A stretch of DNA of 64,000 nt. Origin: Serratia fonticola (GTDB lineage Bacteria > Pseudomonadota > Gammaproteobacteria > Enterobacterales > Enterobacteriaceae). The stretch covers positions 806,001 to 870,000 of the forward strand of contig NZ_CP011254.1 of assembly GCF_001006005.1 (NCBI RefSeq), in the 5' to 3' direction. The number at the start of each line of letters is the position of its first letter. Position 1 is the first letter of the stretch. Made by a program: the position numbers and the translations under genes. Positions 33,050-40,709 of the stretch are shown in pieces. The notes under the pieces were generated by a model that was not told the origin of the DNA, made no database searches, and saw only the letters and a program-made list of their open reading frames with translations.

Positions 33050-34391
33050 AGCGGCCTCCCGAGAAATCTTCAAATCGGGTTATTTCAGCCTGATACTTCA
33101 CTTTTATTGTGCCAATAGGACCATTGCGCTGCTTGCCAATAATCAGCTCGGCAATGCCCTTATCTGGAGTATGCTCGTCGTAAACTTCATCACGGTAGAT
33201 AAACACGATCATATCGGCATCTTGCTCTAGAGCGCCGGAATCCCGAAGATCACCATTATTGGGTCGTTTATCCATCCGATTCTCAAGGGCACGGTTAAGC
33301 TGTGAAAGGGCTACCACCGGGCAACCAATCTCTTTCGCCAACGCCTTCAAGGAACGCGAAATCTCGGCAATTTCCTGTGTCCGATTTTCCTGACCAGGGC
33401 AACGCATCAACTGCAGATAGTCCAACAGGATTAACGACGGTTTCCCGTATTTTCGAACGTTTTTACGAACCCGAGAACGCAGCATTGACGGTGTCATAAA
33501 GCTGTCGTCATCAATGAATAAACGATCTTTCCACTCCAGCAGAATTTTATGCGCCTCCCCCACCCTGGCCCATTCCTCATCGCCCATATTGCCGCTACGT
33601 AAATTCTGTAAAGGGATACGCCCCAGCATGGCAATAAACCGTGATAAAAGTTGGTCGATGGGCATTTCCAGGCTGTAGATTTGCACCGGCTTATCTTTCC
33701 GGGTCTCCAGGGCACCCTCACATAAACTCAAAGCTAGTGCGGTCTTACCCATTGAGGGACGTGCCGCCAACAGGATCAGATCACTGTCCTGCAGCCCGCT
33801 AGTCATCCCGTTAAGTTGCTCAAAAGGCGTAGGGGTACCAGTGATCAGGTCCTCACTGCTACAACGCAACTCCAGACGGTCAAGATAGGTCTCCAGCGAT
33901 GATATGAGATCAAACGGCTTGCCGGACGCCTGCAGACCGGCGATATCAAAGAGACGTTGTTCTGCCTGTGCCAGTAGTTCATCCACATCTGTACGAGCAT
34001 CTTCAGCCTGCCCGGCAAGATCATGCCCTAGCGCTAACAACTGGCGCTTCTGTTTGCTGGTAGAGACATACTGCGCATAGGCCACAATATTGGCCGCACT
34101 GGGGGTGTTTTTGGACAACTCGGCCAGGTAGGCAAAGCCACCGGCGATATCAAGTTGCCCACCCCGCTCAAGCTCCTCTGAAACAGTGATGAGATCGATA
34201 GGCATATTGCGGCCAAGTAACGCCTGCATAACGGCAAAAATCTTCTGATGAGGCGGAGAGAAAAAGCTGTCTGCCGTCAAGATGGGGGCAATTTCATCCC
34301 AACGATCATTTTCCAGCATTAACCCGCCAAGTACTGATTGTTCAGCCTCTAATGAATGCGGTAGAACCCGCCGTTGTTCAGTGTTACGCAT
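33039..34391 (-). CDS. dnaB: Replicative DNA helicase DnaB
   Basis: A 450-aa DnaB-family helicase from ATG 34391 (MRNTEQRRVLPHSLEAEQSVLGG). It has an N-terminal primase-interaction domain, Walker A ARPSMGKTALALS, Walker B SLILLDYLQLM, and the C-terminal NRALENRMDKRPNNGDLRDSG and EQDADMIVFIYRDE motifs. The length is normal for DnaB. ICE-encoded DnaB helps replication of the excised circle. Overlaps a small gene upstream by 8 nt and parB downstream by 11 nt. Confidence 0.95.
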   Translation of the reverse strand: MRNTEQRRVLPHSLEAEQSVLGGLMLENDRWDEIAPILTADSFFSPPHQKIFAVMQALLGRNMPIDLITVSEELERGGQLDIAGGFAYLAELSKNTPSAANIVAYAQYVSTSKQKRQLLALGHDLAGQAEDARTDVDELLAQAEQRLFDIAGLQASGKPFDLISSLETYLDRLELRCSSEDLITGTPTPFEQLNGMTSGLQDSDLILLAARPSMGKTALALSLCEGALETRKDKPVQIYSLEMPIDQLLSRFIAMLGRIPLQNLRSGNMGDEEWARVGEAHKILLEWKDRLFIDDDSFMTPSMLRSRVRKNVRKYGKPSLILLDYLQLMRCPGQENRTQEIAEISRSLKALAKEIGCPVVALSQLNRALENRMDKRPNNGDLRDSGALEQDADMIVFIYRDEVYDEHTPDKGIAELIIGKQRNGPIGTIKVKYQAEITRFEDFSGGRYDF

Positions 34392-34743
34392 GGCAAGTAT
34401 CCTCACTCTGAACCTCGCGCAACGCGCATTCCAGAACCTCACGGAGTTGGGAAGAAGCGACCAGGATCAGGGGTTCCTGATCATAATTCGCGCCAGACTC
34501 CAGCAACGGAAGCCCAATCGGTGTTTGCGGACCTACAGCCATATCACGAAGTTCTGATTCACTCCAAAGATTGCAGAAATCGATAAAACCCCGCGCCAGC
34601 CCCCATTCATCGGCTAGACGCTCATAAATCCGGCTTTTTGCCGTTTCGTAATCAGGTGCGTCAACGAACACATGAACCTCATCGTGTCCCTTATAGGTAT
34701 CAGTGGAATAAGCGACGGCACGCCAAATTTGATTGCGATTCAT
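34384..34743 (-). CDS. Unknown ICE protein between parA and dnaB, 119 aa
   Basis: A 119-aa acidic protein starting MNRNQIWRAVAYSTDTYKG. Its ATG overlaps the parA stop (ATGA) and its end overlaps dnaB by 8 nt. The N-terminal pattern (HVFVDAPDYETAKSRIYERL) suggests a small alpha/beta fold. A small gene at this place (called shi in ICEclc) is common; homology to Shi is not established here. Confidence 0.65.
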   Translation of the reverse strand: MNRNQIWRAVAYSTDTYKGHDEVHVFVDAPDYETAKSRIYERLADEWGLARGFIDFCNLWSESELRDMAVGPQTPIGLPLLESGANYDQEPLILVASSQLREVLECALREVQSEDTCHA

Positions 34744-35606
34744 ACGCGAACCTCCCGAGCAAGAACATCATCAAACAAGGGTTTCCACTCTGGGAAGAGC
34801 TCACAGGCCAGATCACATATAGACTGTGCTGCAGGCGGGGCTTTACGATCTGTTTGATATTCCAACCTATGAGCAGGTTGAGACAGGCTGTGCCCCAGCT
34901 TATAAACCTCTAAATCGTAGATCTGCGTTGCCAACATACTGACTGGGATATCAGCGGCACTGTATGAGCTTTCGTTAATGATCTGTGTTATCGCTGCCAG
35001 CGCTTTTCTTGCCAGAACCGTGTAGTCCATGCAGTTCACCAGGATTTTCACCGGGGGCAATGCGATACCAAAGTCTTTATAAGGCAGCAACCCTTCCATC
35101 AGCGGGATAGTACCGCGTAAAAACTCACGCACATCAGGTACCACCGGCTTGATCATGGCTAGCGCCGTATGGTTCGTTGCCAGCATGACCAGCTCCAACA
35201 TGATGGATCGGGCACCCTGTGAATCGATTATTATCACGTCATAATCGGTAAACAGAGGGTGTTGCAGTAAATTACGCAGGCGAAAACGACCATCCGGCGC
35301 GTGCATCATGGCCGTTTTAAGCTGTTCGTGGGGATCGTTTGAAATGATCAGATCGAGGTTGACAATGCTGGTATGAGAAATAAGCTGTTGAGGTTGGTTG
35401 AGATCCGCCGTCTGCATTAACAATTCATATAGGCCGCAGGGGGCTTCATACTGCAGGTGATAATAACTGGAGGCTGTCGGTTGAGCGTAGTCACCGTCGA
35501 TCAACAGAGTCTTGAGACCGGCATCTGCACAGAAACCGCTGAGATTAGCTGCGTGGGTGGATTTTCCTTCCCCACCTTTGGTGGAAATGATTGAAATTAC
35601 ATGCAT
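34740..35606 (-). CDS. parA: ParA-family partition ATPase
   Basis: A 288-aa Soj/ParA ATPase with the deviant Walker A KGGEGKSTHAANL at residues 10-22, the LLIDGDYAQPTASSYY motif and IIIDSQGA as Walker B. It has no N-terminal HTH, as in ICE Soj proteins. In PAPI-1, Soj is needed to maintain the excised element. It is the last ICE gene before attR and heads the maintenance operon; an inverted repeat operator lies directly upstream. Confidence 0.95.
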   Translation of the reverse strand: MHVISIISTKGGEGKSTHAANLSGFCADAGLKTLLIDGDYAQPTASSYYHLQYEAPCGLYELLMQTADLNQPQQLISHTSIVNLDLIISNDPHEQLKTAMMHAPDGRFRLRNLLQHPLFTDYDVIIIDSQGARSIMLELVMLATNHTALAMIKPVVPDVREFLRGTIPLMEGLLPYKDFGIALPPVKILVNCMDYTVLARKALAAITQIINESSYSAADIPVSMLATQIYDLEVYKLGHSLSQPAHRLEYQTDRKAPPAAQSICDLACELFPEWKPLFDDVLAREVRV

Positions 35607-35610
35607 ATTT

Positions 35611-35637
35611 ATTACCCGAATTTATCATTCGAGTAAT
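35611..35637 (-). promoter_or_regulatory. 11-bp inverted repeat, probable parA operator
   Basis: ATTACCCGAAT (35611-35621) and ATTCGAGTAAT (35627-35637) are inverted repeats matching at 10 of 11 positions with a 5-bp spacer. It starts 5 bp upstream of the parA start, where an autoregulating ParA/ParB or AlpA-type protein could block transcription. Confidence 0.6.
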
Positions 35638-35673
35638 AGTAAAAACTGGTAAAACGTTAACCACATCCTACAC

Positions 35674-35723
35674 GGGGATTGAAAATCCCCGTGTCCTTGG
35701 TTCGATTCCGAGTCCGGGCACCA
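35674..35723 (+). repeat. attR: 3' part of tRNA-Phe at the ICE right end
   Basis: The 50 bp from GGGGATTGAAAATCCCCGTG to CCGGGCACCA equal the anticodon-stem to CCA end of enterobacterial tRNA-Phe (anticodon GAA inside TTGAAAA). The 5' half of the gene is absent, so it is not a functional tRNA but the duplicated attachment core left by integration at a tRNA-Phe 3' end. The intact gene and attL should lie beyond the left edge of the window, next to the integrase. Confidence 0.93.
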
Positions 35724-35734
35724 TCATTTAGAAG

Positions 35735-35757
35735 AACCCGCCTATGGCGGGTTTTTT
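35735..35757 (+). terminator. Rho-independent terminator of the tRNA-Phe locus
   Basis: AACCCGCC-TAT-GGCGGG followed by TTTTTT. This is the usual tRNA-Phe terminator, carried along just outside attR, and marks chromosomal sequence to the right. Confidence 0.88.
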
Positions 35758-36525
35758 GCTTTCTGAGTGTGGACTCTTCATCGAACTACGTTCGGTTATG
35801 AGCTACATCCCTGTAGCTCCCCGTTGCGGGTCAACGCATAGCATTGTTAAATCTGTTCCAGACGGATTTTTCGGAGTCTAGACCCCCTTTCCGGTTTCTA
35901 TCATTGAGATAGATATCTTCGAAAGCCATCACAAAACGAACGAATCCATCGTATTACCAGTATCATATAACTCCTTCCCCAACTGGGTTAAAAGCTCAAC
36001 CAAAGCACTCTGTATAAATAACGGAAAGCCCTATTTCCCAAAGTGTTTTGATAAACAGGTGCAGGAATAAATCGTTTCGTATCTTGTTATAATTCAACCC
36101 CAGAGAGACGACTTCACCGAGAGTCCATTCGCGCTTGGAGTTCCTCTCTACTACCATCATAACGACAGTCAGGTAATTCCTTATTCACCGGCGACTAATT
36201 TAACCTTGCACCCTATTGCGAAGCATCACCAGGACCCAATTTTGCGACACACGGCGTCCACTATGTCAACCACGACGTACCACCCCCATCGTCCGTGCCC
36301 CCCATCTATTCATGCAGGATAGCCCGTTAAGTCCGGACCATACCGCGCAGTCTCATACCAGGCGTGGGCGTGGTCCCGCTCTCACCTGATATCCCCTCGA
36401 CGAAAATAGAAGTACGAAATAACCACTTCAGCCCCGCCGTAGTCCATCCTCCACCCGTTTCGTCCGCCCACTACCCCCCCCAGGGCGGCCCGTCGCCGTG
36501 GCCGTGCTACCGTCCCGGTAATTAA
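35758..36525. other. 768-bp gene-free region after the tip adhesin gene
   Basis: No credible ORF in any frame. The left part (to about 36100) is ordinary AT-rich intergenic DNA with a small hairpin (GAGCTAC...GTAGCTC, near 35800-35818) and a perfect TATAAT at 36088-36093 on the plus strand with a poor -35. The right part (about 36240-36525) is C-rich on the plus strand, thus G-rich in the sense of the adhesin operon. It includes C8 at 36474-36481 and a CGGCC/GGCCG hairpin at 36486-36504. As the 3' region of the RT-adhesin transcript it could hold a template or structured RNA, but I found no long repeat of the adhesin gene here. Confidence 0.45.
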
Positions 36526-37365
36526 CTAATACGGTGAGACTTGCACCACTACGGCACGACTATATGTCCCCGCGACAGCTTTTACCGCTCTCAGTGAGGA
36601 GGTCGCACGGAATATACCGCCTTCGCTTATATCAAAGGATAGGTCCGTGGTTAACCCAGGAGCGATCGTCACCTTAGACCCCCCGACGACAGAGAGCACG
36701 GGTTTCGGTCCACACTTAACGCCACCCGTTACCGTTTTCATATCAACCATGTCAGTAGGAATAATCCCGTGGTCGATTTCCCCGGGCAGCAGGATTTCAC
36801 AGGGAACGTCCGGCGGAACGAATTTTTGGCAAAAAGTGCTTCCGGAATTCGCTGCAGTGTCGGCACTTATTAAACCATGGATAGTATGCAACTCATAAGC
36901 CACGTTTAACCAATCTTGGGCTATAACAAGGCACTCCCCACCGGGCCCAGCCCCGTGGTGGTACCCCCACGTTGTAGACCGGGGCGCACACGTCGACGCG
37001 GGTGTCAGTTCCCATGTGTCCGTACTAATAAGATTACAATTAGTAACACCGGGTGTATGGTCTAGTGCGTTGGTGAAGAAACACTTCGAGAATGGTGTGT
37101 TAGTCAGACGAGAGCCCAAATCACAATGCATGCCATACAGCGTCAGGACCTTCGATTGGGTCTTATCAGGAGTAGTCGTAGCAGGAGTCTCAGACAAGGT
37201 CGTCCCATCGATCGCATAAGCCACGTCTCTGCTGCACGGACCTTGCGCGGTAGTATCCTTACACGCGGTGATACGTGGATTGAGTACAACAGGATGCATC
37301 ACAGCGGTGGCGCTCCCTGTCCATATTGACGCGACAGCCCAGATACTAGCGAGGAACTTATTCAT
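36526..37365 (-). CDS. MrpH/PapG-like two-domain fimbrial tip adhesin
   Basis: A 279-aa secreted protein. ATG 37365 opens a signal peptide (about residues 1-21); the longer frame would need a TTG. The N-terminal lectin-like domain (about 22-185) is Cys-rich and contains GYHHGAGPGGEC (134-145), a motif I associate with MrpH-type adhesins. The C-terminal pilin domain (about 186-279: CEILLPGEIDHGII ... YSRAVVVQVSPY) allows donor-strand assembly. It is the last gene of the operon and the only one next to the RT. Synonymous codons are used almost evenly (Thr ACA 7, ACC 8, ACG 10, ACT 10; GGG is the commonest Gly codon), unlike the G/C-ending pilin genes upstream. Confidence 0.85.
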   Translation of the reverse strand: MNKFLASIWAVASIWTGSATAVMHPVVLNPRITACKDTTAQGPCSRDVAYAIDGTTLSETPATTTPDKTQSKVLTLYGMHCDLGSRLTNTPFSKCFFTNALDHTPGVTNCNLISTDTWELTPASTCAPRSTTWGYHHGAGPGGECLVIAQDWLNVAYELHTIHGLISADTAANSGSTFCQKFVPPDVPCEILLPGEIDHGIIPTDMVDMKTVTGGVKCGPKPVLSVVGGSKVTIAPGLTTDLSFDISEGGIFRATSSLRAVKAVAGTYSRAVVVQVSPY

Positions 37366-37401
37366 AGAACACCAGTAGTTTGTTTCAAAAAAAGCAGGCA
37401 A

Positions 37402-38415
37402 TCACCCCGCGTTCTGCAAGAGGTGTTTTGCCCATGTACTCCACCGGGCCTCGTATTCCCGCACCCGCAGCTCGGTCTCTGTCTTTGACAGCTTCCGATA
37501 CCGGGCTTGCTCATAAAGCCGCGCGATACGTTCCCGATAGTTCTCGATTGCCCTCGGCGCTATCCAGGGCCCTTCGGGGGCATACCACACCCCCAGCCAG
37601 TCAAAGCCATTTTCAATTCTCCCCAGTTGTGTTTTATTCGGGTGTGCCTCAAAACCGCCCAGGTCAAAAAACTCATGCAGACGTTTAATTGCCTTGCGTA
37701 AATGCCACCGCGTTTGGGTGAAAATAATAAAGTCGTCCATATAGCGGGCATAAAAGAGGTCCTCCCTGCCACCAAAATAATGGTCAACATGCCGTAATAG
37801 ACTGCCGCCAATGAGCGGGCTCAGTGCGCTGCCACGACAAATGCCTTTCTCCGGCGTGTGTATCTCACCGCCGTCCTCAATGCTGTAATGGAGCCATTGC
37901 AGGCACAGGTCCCGGCAGACCCTGTTGTGGACATGCCATTGCAGTTGCCCTGCCACCTGAGGCTTTAAAATATGCCGGTAATACCCCCGGATATCCGTAC
38001 GGTACACATACCGCCATTCCCCATTGCGCCAGGCCGAGGAAACCTGCTGCGTCGACCCGCTGACGCCGCCGTGCCCCCTCAGGTGATGGCAATCCCGGGG
38101 GCGGGGCAGGTGCGCCTCAATGCACATAGCCACCCACTTCAGCACCAGGGCATCATGGGCAGACCACTGCACCCAGCACCTGTGCCGCCGCCGATAAACC
38201 TGCATCGGTGACAGCCGGTACTCCCCTGCCAGCACCCTGTTTAGCCACCGGACCTGCTGCTGCGGCCACCTGAACCGCAAGTCCCAGATATCGGCATTGA
38301 CCGGCGCATGCTGTCGGCGCTGACACAACCACCGATACGCCTGTTCCCAGTGTTGTGCTGCTCCGTCCCACGGGATATCCCTGTCGCCCTCGCGTGAGAC
38401 AGGCCCCTTATTCAT
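37402..38415 (-). CDS. Reverse transcriptase inside a fimbrial operon
   Basis: A 337-aa single-domain RT. ATG 38415 overlaps the stop of the minor pilin gene by 8 nt (TATGAATAA), so the RT is translated as part of the fimbrial operon. Visible motifs: LAGEYRLSPMQVYRR (63-77, fingers), TDIRGYY (140-146, motif A with catalytic Asp141), KGICRGSALSPL (190-201, motif B), RYMDDF (224-229, catalytic Asp227/228), and GFDWLGVW (270-277). No maturase (X), endonuclease or protease domain is present. Motif B ends in SP rather than the SQ usual in DGR RTs, and no retron msr/msd can precede it because the upstream DNA is coding. Codon use matches the pilin genes. Lineage unresolved; a role in tip adhesin variation is a hypothesis. 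Confidence 0.92.
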   Translation of the reverse strand: MNKGPVSREGDRDIPWDGAAQHWEQAYRWLCQRRQHAPVNADIWDLRFRWPQQQVRWLNRVLAGEYRLSPMQVYRRRHRCWVQWSAHDALVLKWVAMCIEAHLPRPRDCHHLRGHGGVSGSTQQVSSAWRNGEWRYVYRTDIRGYYRHILKPQVAGQLQWHVHNRVCRDLCLQWLHYSIEDGGEIHTPEKGICRGSALSPLIGGSLLRHVDHYFGGREDLFYARYMDDFIIFTQTRWHLRKAIKRLHEFFDLGGFEAHPNKTQLGRIENGFDWLGVWYAPEGPWIAPRAIENYRERIARLYEQARYRKLSKTETELRVREYEARWSTWAKHLLQNAG

Positions 38416-38971
38416 ATTCCAGGTTGAACGTCGCCGTGGCGGTAAACGGCCCACGCCCTATCGTTTTGTTGGTAATCGCCTGAGGCTCACCCTGCACATA
38501 GGCCTTCAAGGCAATCACGTTCCCCCCAGGCTGCAGCACCATCTTGCTACTGGCCTTGTTGAGGGGCAGCGGTCTGGCCTGCATTGTCTCCAGGCCTATC
38601 GCGATACCCGTCGCCCCGCCCCCCCCGTCAATGGCCAGCAGGCCCGGCAGGGCCGCGTTCTCCGTCCCTTTGAAGGTAATCGTCACCGTGTTGCCCAAAG
38701 ACAGGTCGCACTCCGCCAGCGGTATTTCGAACGCCTGCCCCAACGTGCGGGTGTTCAGGTACAGGTACTTGTCGATAATCGTCCCAAAATCCAGCCGGAT
38801 ATCGTCATCCCCCGGCGCAATCACGCACGGCTCGGCCACCAGGGCGCCGTACAGGTGAACGTTGTTCTCCCCGGCGGCCCCCGCGGGTGACGTCATCAGC
38901 GCTGCAAGCAGCGGAGCCAGACCCCCTCCTCTCATAGCCCGGCCAAAATAGTGCCCCGTTTTGCGTTCCAT
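38408..38971 (-). CDS. Minor fimbrial subunit
   Basis: A 187-aa pilin-like protein from ATG 38971 (AGGAG upstream) with a signal peptide ending near AGA (around residue 33). The fimbrial pattern is clear: VHLYGALVAEPCVIAPG at the N-terminus, the second Cys in LAECDLSLGN forming the pilin disulfide, and the C-terminal GPFTATATFNLEYE with the penultimate aromatic needed for chaperone binding. In Mrp order it equals the last minor pilin before the adhesin (MrpG-like). Its stop overlaps the RT start. Confidence 0.88.
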   Translation of the reverse strand: MERKTGHYFGRAMRGGGLAPLLAALMTSPAGAAGENNVHLYGALVAEPCVIAPGDDDIRLDFGTIIDKYLYLNTRTLGQAFEIPLAECDLSLGNTVTITFKGTENAALPGLLAIDGGGGATGIAIGLETMQARPLPLNKASSKMVLQPGGNVIALKAYVQGEPQAITNKTIGRGPFTATATFNLEYE

Positions 38972-38981
38972 CTCACACTCC

Positions 38982-39503
38982 TTATTGATAGTCGGCACGC
39001 AGTGTTGCCCAGGCCTCAAAGGCCCCTTCAGTCAGGGTCGTGCCTGCTTTCTTCACCGGCACGGCCTCCAGACGCGGCGGTCGGGTACGGTCGATGTTCA
39101 ACGTGCTGTTCGGGGTAAAGGGTTTGTCGTTCTGGTAAATCCGAATACCCAGATTGTCCTTGCTGGTCAGCAGCGCCTCGCTGTCGAACGCCGCCGCGTT
39201 GCCACTCAGGCTCAGCGTCAGGGCCCAGCCGGCGCTGACGGCCCCCGTGCAGGTTATCTGGTAGTTCATCACCTGGCGGTAGTTCGCACCATCCACCTTG
39301 GTGATGCCTACCCGTTCGCCGAAGTTCACCTCGACCCGGTTACCATCGTTGATGGTGCATGGCGGCGGCTCTATCAGCGTGCCGTGAAACGTCATTTCCG
39401 CTTCGCCGTCCTTTGCCTGTGCCCCCGCGATGCCCATCAGGCAGCCGGTCAGCAACAGGGTATGTACTATCCTTGGGGTTGTGCTCACACTCAGCTCCGT
39501 CAC
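38982..39503 (-). CDS. Minor fimbrial subunit (MrpF/PapF-like)
   Basis: A 173-aa pilin-like protein beginning with GTG 39503, which overlaps the previous stop (GTGA). The signal peptide runs to about AQA; the mature part starts KDGEAEMTFHGTLIEPPPCTIND, the signature of PapE/F-like tip fibrillum subunits. The second Cys is in ITCTGAVSAGW and the C-terminus is EAWATLRADYQ. Closely similar in layout to the next gene upstream, suggesting tandem duplication. Confidence 0.87.
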   Translation of the reverse strand: MTELSVSTTPRIVHTLLLTGCLMGIAGAQAKDGEAEMTFHGTLIEPPPCTINDGNRVEVNFGERVGITKVDGANYRQVMNYQITCTGAVSAGWALTLSLSGNAAAFDSEALLTSKDNLGIRIYQNDKPFTPNSTLNIDRTRPPRLEAVPVKKAGTTLTEGAFEAWATLRADYQ

Positions 39504-40000
39504 TGGTAGTCCACTTTCATCGTGGCCGTGGCCGCAAACTCACCGCCCGTCAGGGTCGCTCCGCTCTGCTTGACCGGCACGGCCCATAATTCGGGCTTGT
39601 TCGGGTAAGTGAAGTTCAGCGCGGTGTTGATGGGCAGCTTGTTGCTCCCCTGCAACAGCTTGATGCCCAAGCCCGCCTTGTCGCTTCTCAGTACAGTTCC
39701 GTCAAACGCCGCGCCATTGCCCTGCACCTGCAGTTTCATCGCGTTGGCGGACGCACTCCGACAGTCCAGCGTGTAATTCACCGGCATACGGTAGTTATTG
39801 CCGTCCACGCGGGTGGTCATCACGTCGCCGAACTCCACCGTGATGGTCTTGTTGTCATTGACGGTACACGGCGGCGGGGCAACCACCGTGACCTTTATGG
39901 TAATGGTGGCCGTATTGGACGCGCCCGCCCTTAGCGGCAAGGTGACCAGTACCCCGCACAATAAGCAGGCCAACGTCCGGTATCGCAGTGTTCCGTTCAT
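39500..40000 (-). CDS. Minor fimbrial subunit (MrpE/PapE-F-like)
   Basis: ATG 40000 (GAGG 5 bp upstream) gives 166 aa with a signal peptide ending near AGA; an ATG at 40015 overlapping the upstream stop is the alternative. The mature region has VTVVAPPPCTVNDNKTITVEF, a partner Cys in LDCRSASAN, and the C-terminal EFAATATMKVDYQ. It shares the PPPCT(I/V)ND block with the gene at 38982-39503, pointing to a duplicated pair. Codons end mostly in G or C. Confidence 0.88.
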   Translation of the reverse strand: MNGTLRYRTLACLLCGVLVTLPLRAGASNTATITIKVTVVAPPPCTVNDNKTITVEFGDVMTTRVDGNNYRMPVNYTLDCRSASANAMKLQVQGNGAAFDGTVLRSDKAGLGIKLLQGSNKLPINTALNFTYPNKPELWAVPVKQSGATLTGGEFAATATMKVDYQ

Positions 40001-40007
40001 GGCTGCC

Positions 40008-40664
40008 TCAGTCATAACTCAGATGAAAATCCACCACGGCCCGATAACGGCCCGCAACCAGTCCGGCCGGAGTACGCTCTGCCGCCACGCGATATGTTAA
40101 CGCGTCCTGCCCCGGCGTCAGCAGCAGCGGGGCTCCCCGGCTGCCCAGACGCACGTCGCGGCCGTGCTCGTCCTCCAGGCGCAAGCCCAGTCCCGAGACG
40201 CCCTGGGCTTTCACCAACTGCGGGTTGTCCGCATCGCGCACGCCGTTAAAGCTCACCGTCACCGCCGGCTGGTTGCTTGCCCAGGTCAGGCCGCCCGTGC
40301 GCCCATCCCGGCTGCCGGCCGGGCTGCGCAGGCAATCCCTCAGCCGCAGCTCGAACTGCACCGGTGTGCCCCGGGCGCCCAGGGTCTGCAAGCGCCCCGT
40401 AGCCGTCTCGCCGAGTGCAATGTCCTGACGGGCACTGGTCATCTCCAGCCGGCAGGCGCTCTCGGTCAGTGCCCCGTGCACATACAGGGTGCCGTAGCTA
40501 CCTTCGATATCCGCCCCGGCCTGCGCCGCTGGCAGCAGGCACAGCATCATGCCCAGTGTGAGCGGCACCATCAGCGCCAGTCCGCCCAGCGTGCCGTAAT
40601 ATTTCAGGTCGTCTGACCAAACGGGGCCCTGCCGGTCCCTGCCCGTCTCGTGTGTCATACCCAT
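40008..40664 (-). CDS. Fimbrial subunit with a long N-terminus (PapH/MrpB-like terminator or minor pilin)
   Basis: A 218-aa protein whose pilin body (YGTLYVHGALTESACRLEMTSA ... YRAVVDFHLSYD) is preceded by about 50 residues containing a hydrophobic signal (LGGLALMVPLTLGMMLCLLPAAQA). The extra charged N-terminus is longer than usual for pilins. Cys pair at SACRLE and LRDCLRS. Its stop overlaps the next gene's upstream ATG. Exact place in the fibre (tip, adaptor or anchor) cannot be told. Confidence 0.83.
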   Translation of the reverse strand: MGMTHETGRDRQGPVWSDDLKYYGTLGGLALMVPLTLGMMLCLLPAAQAGADIEGSYGTLYVHGALTESACRLEMTSARQDIALGETATGRLQTLGARGTPVQFELRLRDCLRSPAGSRDGRTGGLTWASNQPAVTVSFNGVRDADNPQLVKAQGVSGLGLRLEDEHGRDVRLGSRGAPLLLTPGQDALTYRVAAERTPAGLVAGRYRAVVDFHLSYD

Positions 40665-40709
40665 TCCTTTTCTCCCTCGCCTTGCCGCTCTTCGGCCACG
40701 GTTATCCGG

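Noticed and set aside
36526..38415. Classical diversity-generating retroelement
   Set aside because: The RT has SALSP instead of the usual SQ motif, no Avd-like gene is present, and I saw no TR/VR repeat pair between the adhesin and its flanks. A computed alignment could still change this.
37402..38971. Retron or group II intron
   Set aside because: The sequence directly upstream of the RT is pilin coding sequence with an overlapping start, leaving no place for msr/msd; no maturase or endonuclease domain and no domain V-like RNA were seen.
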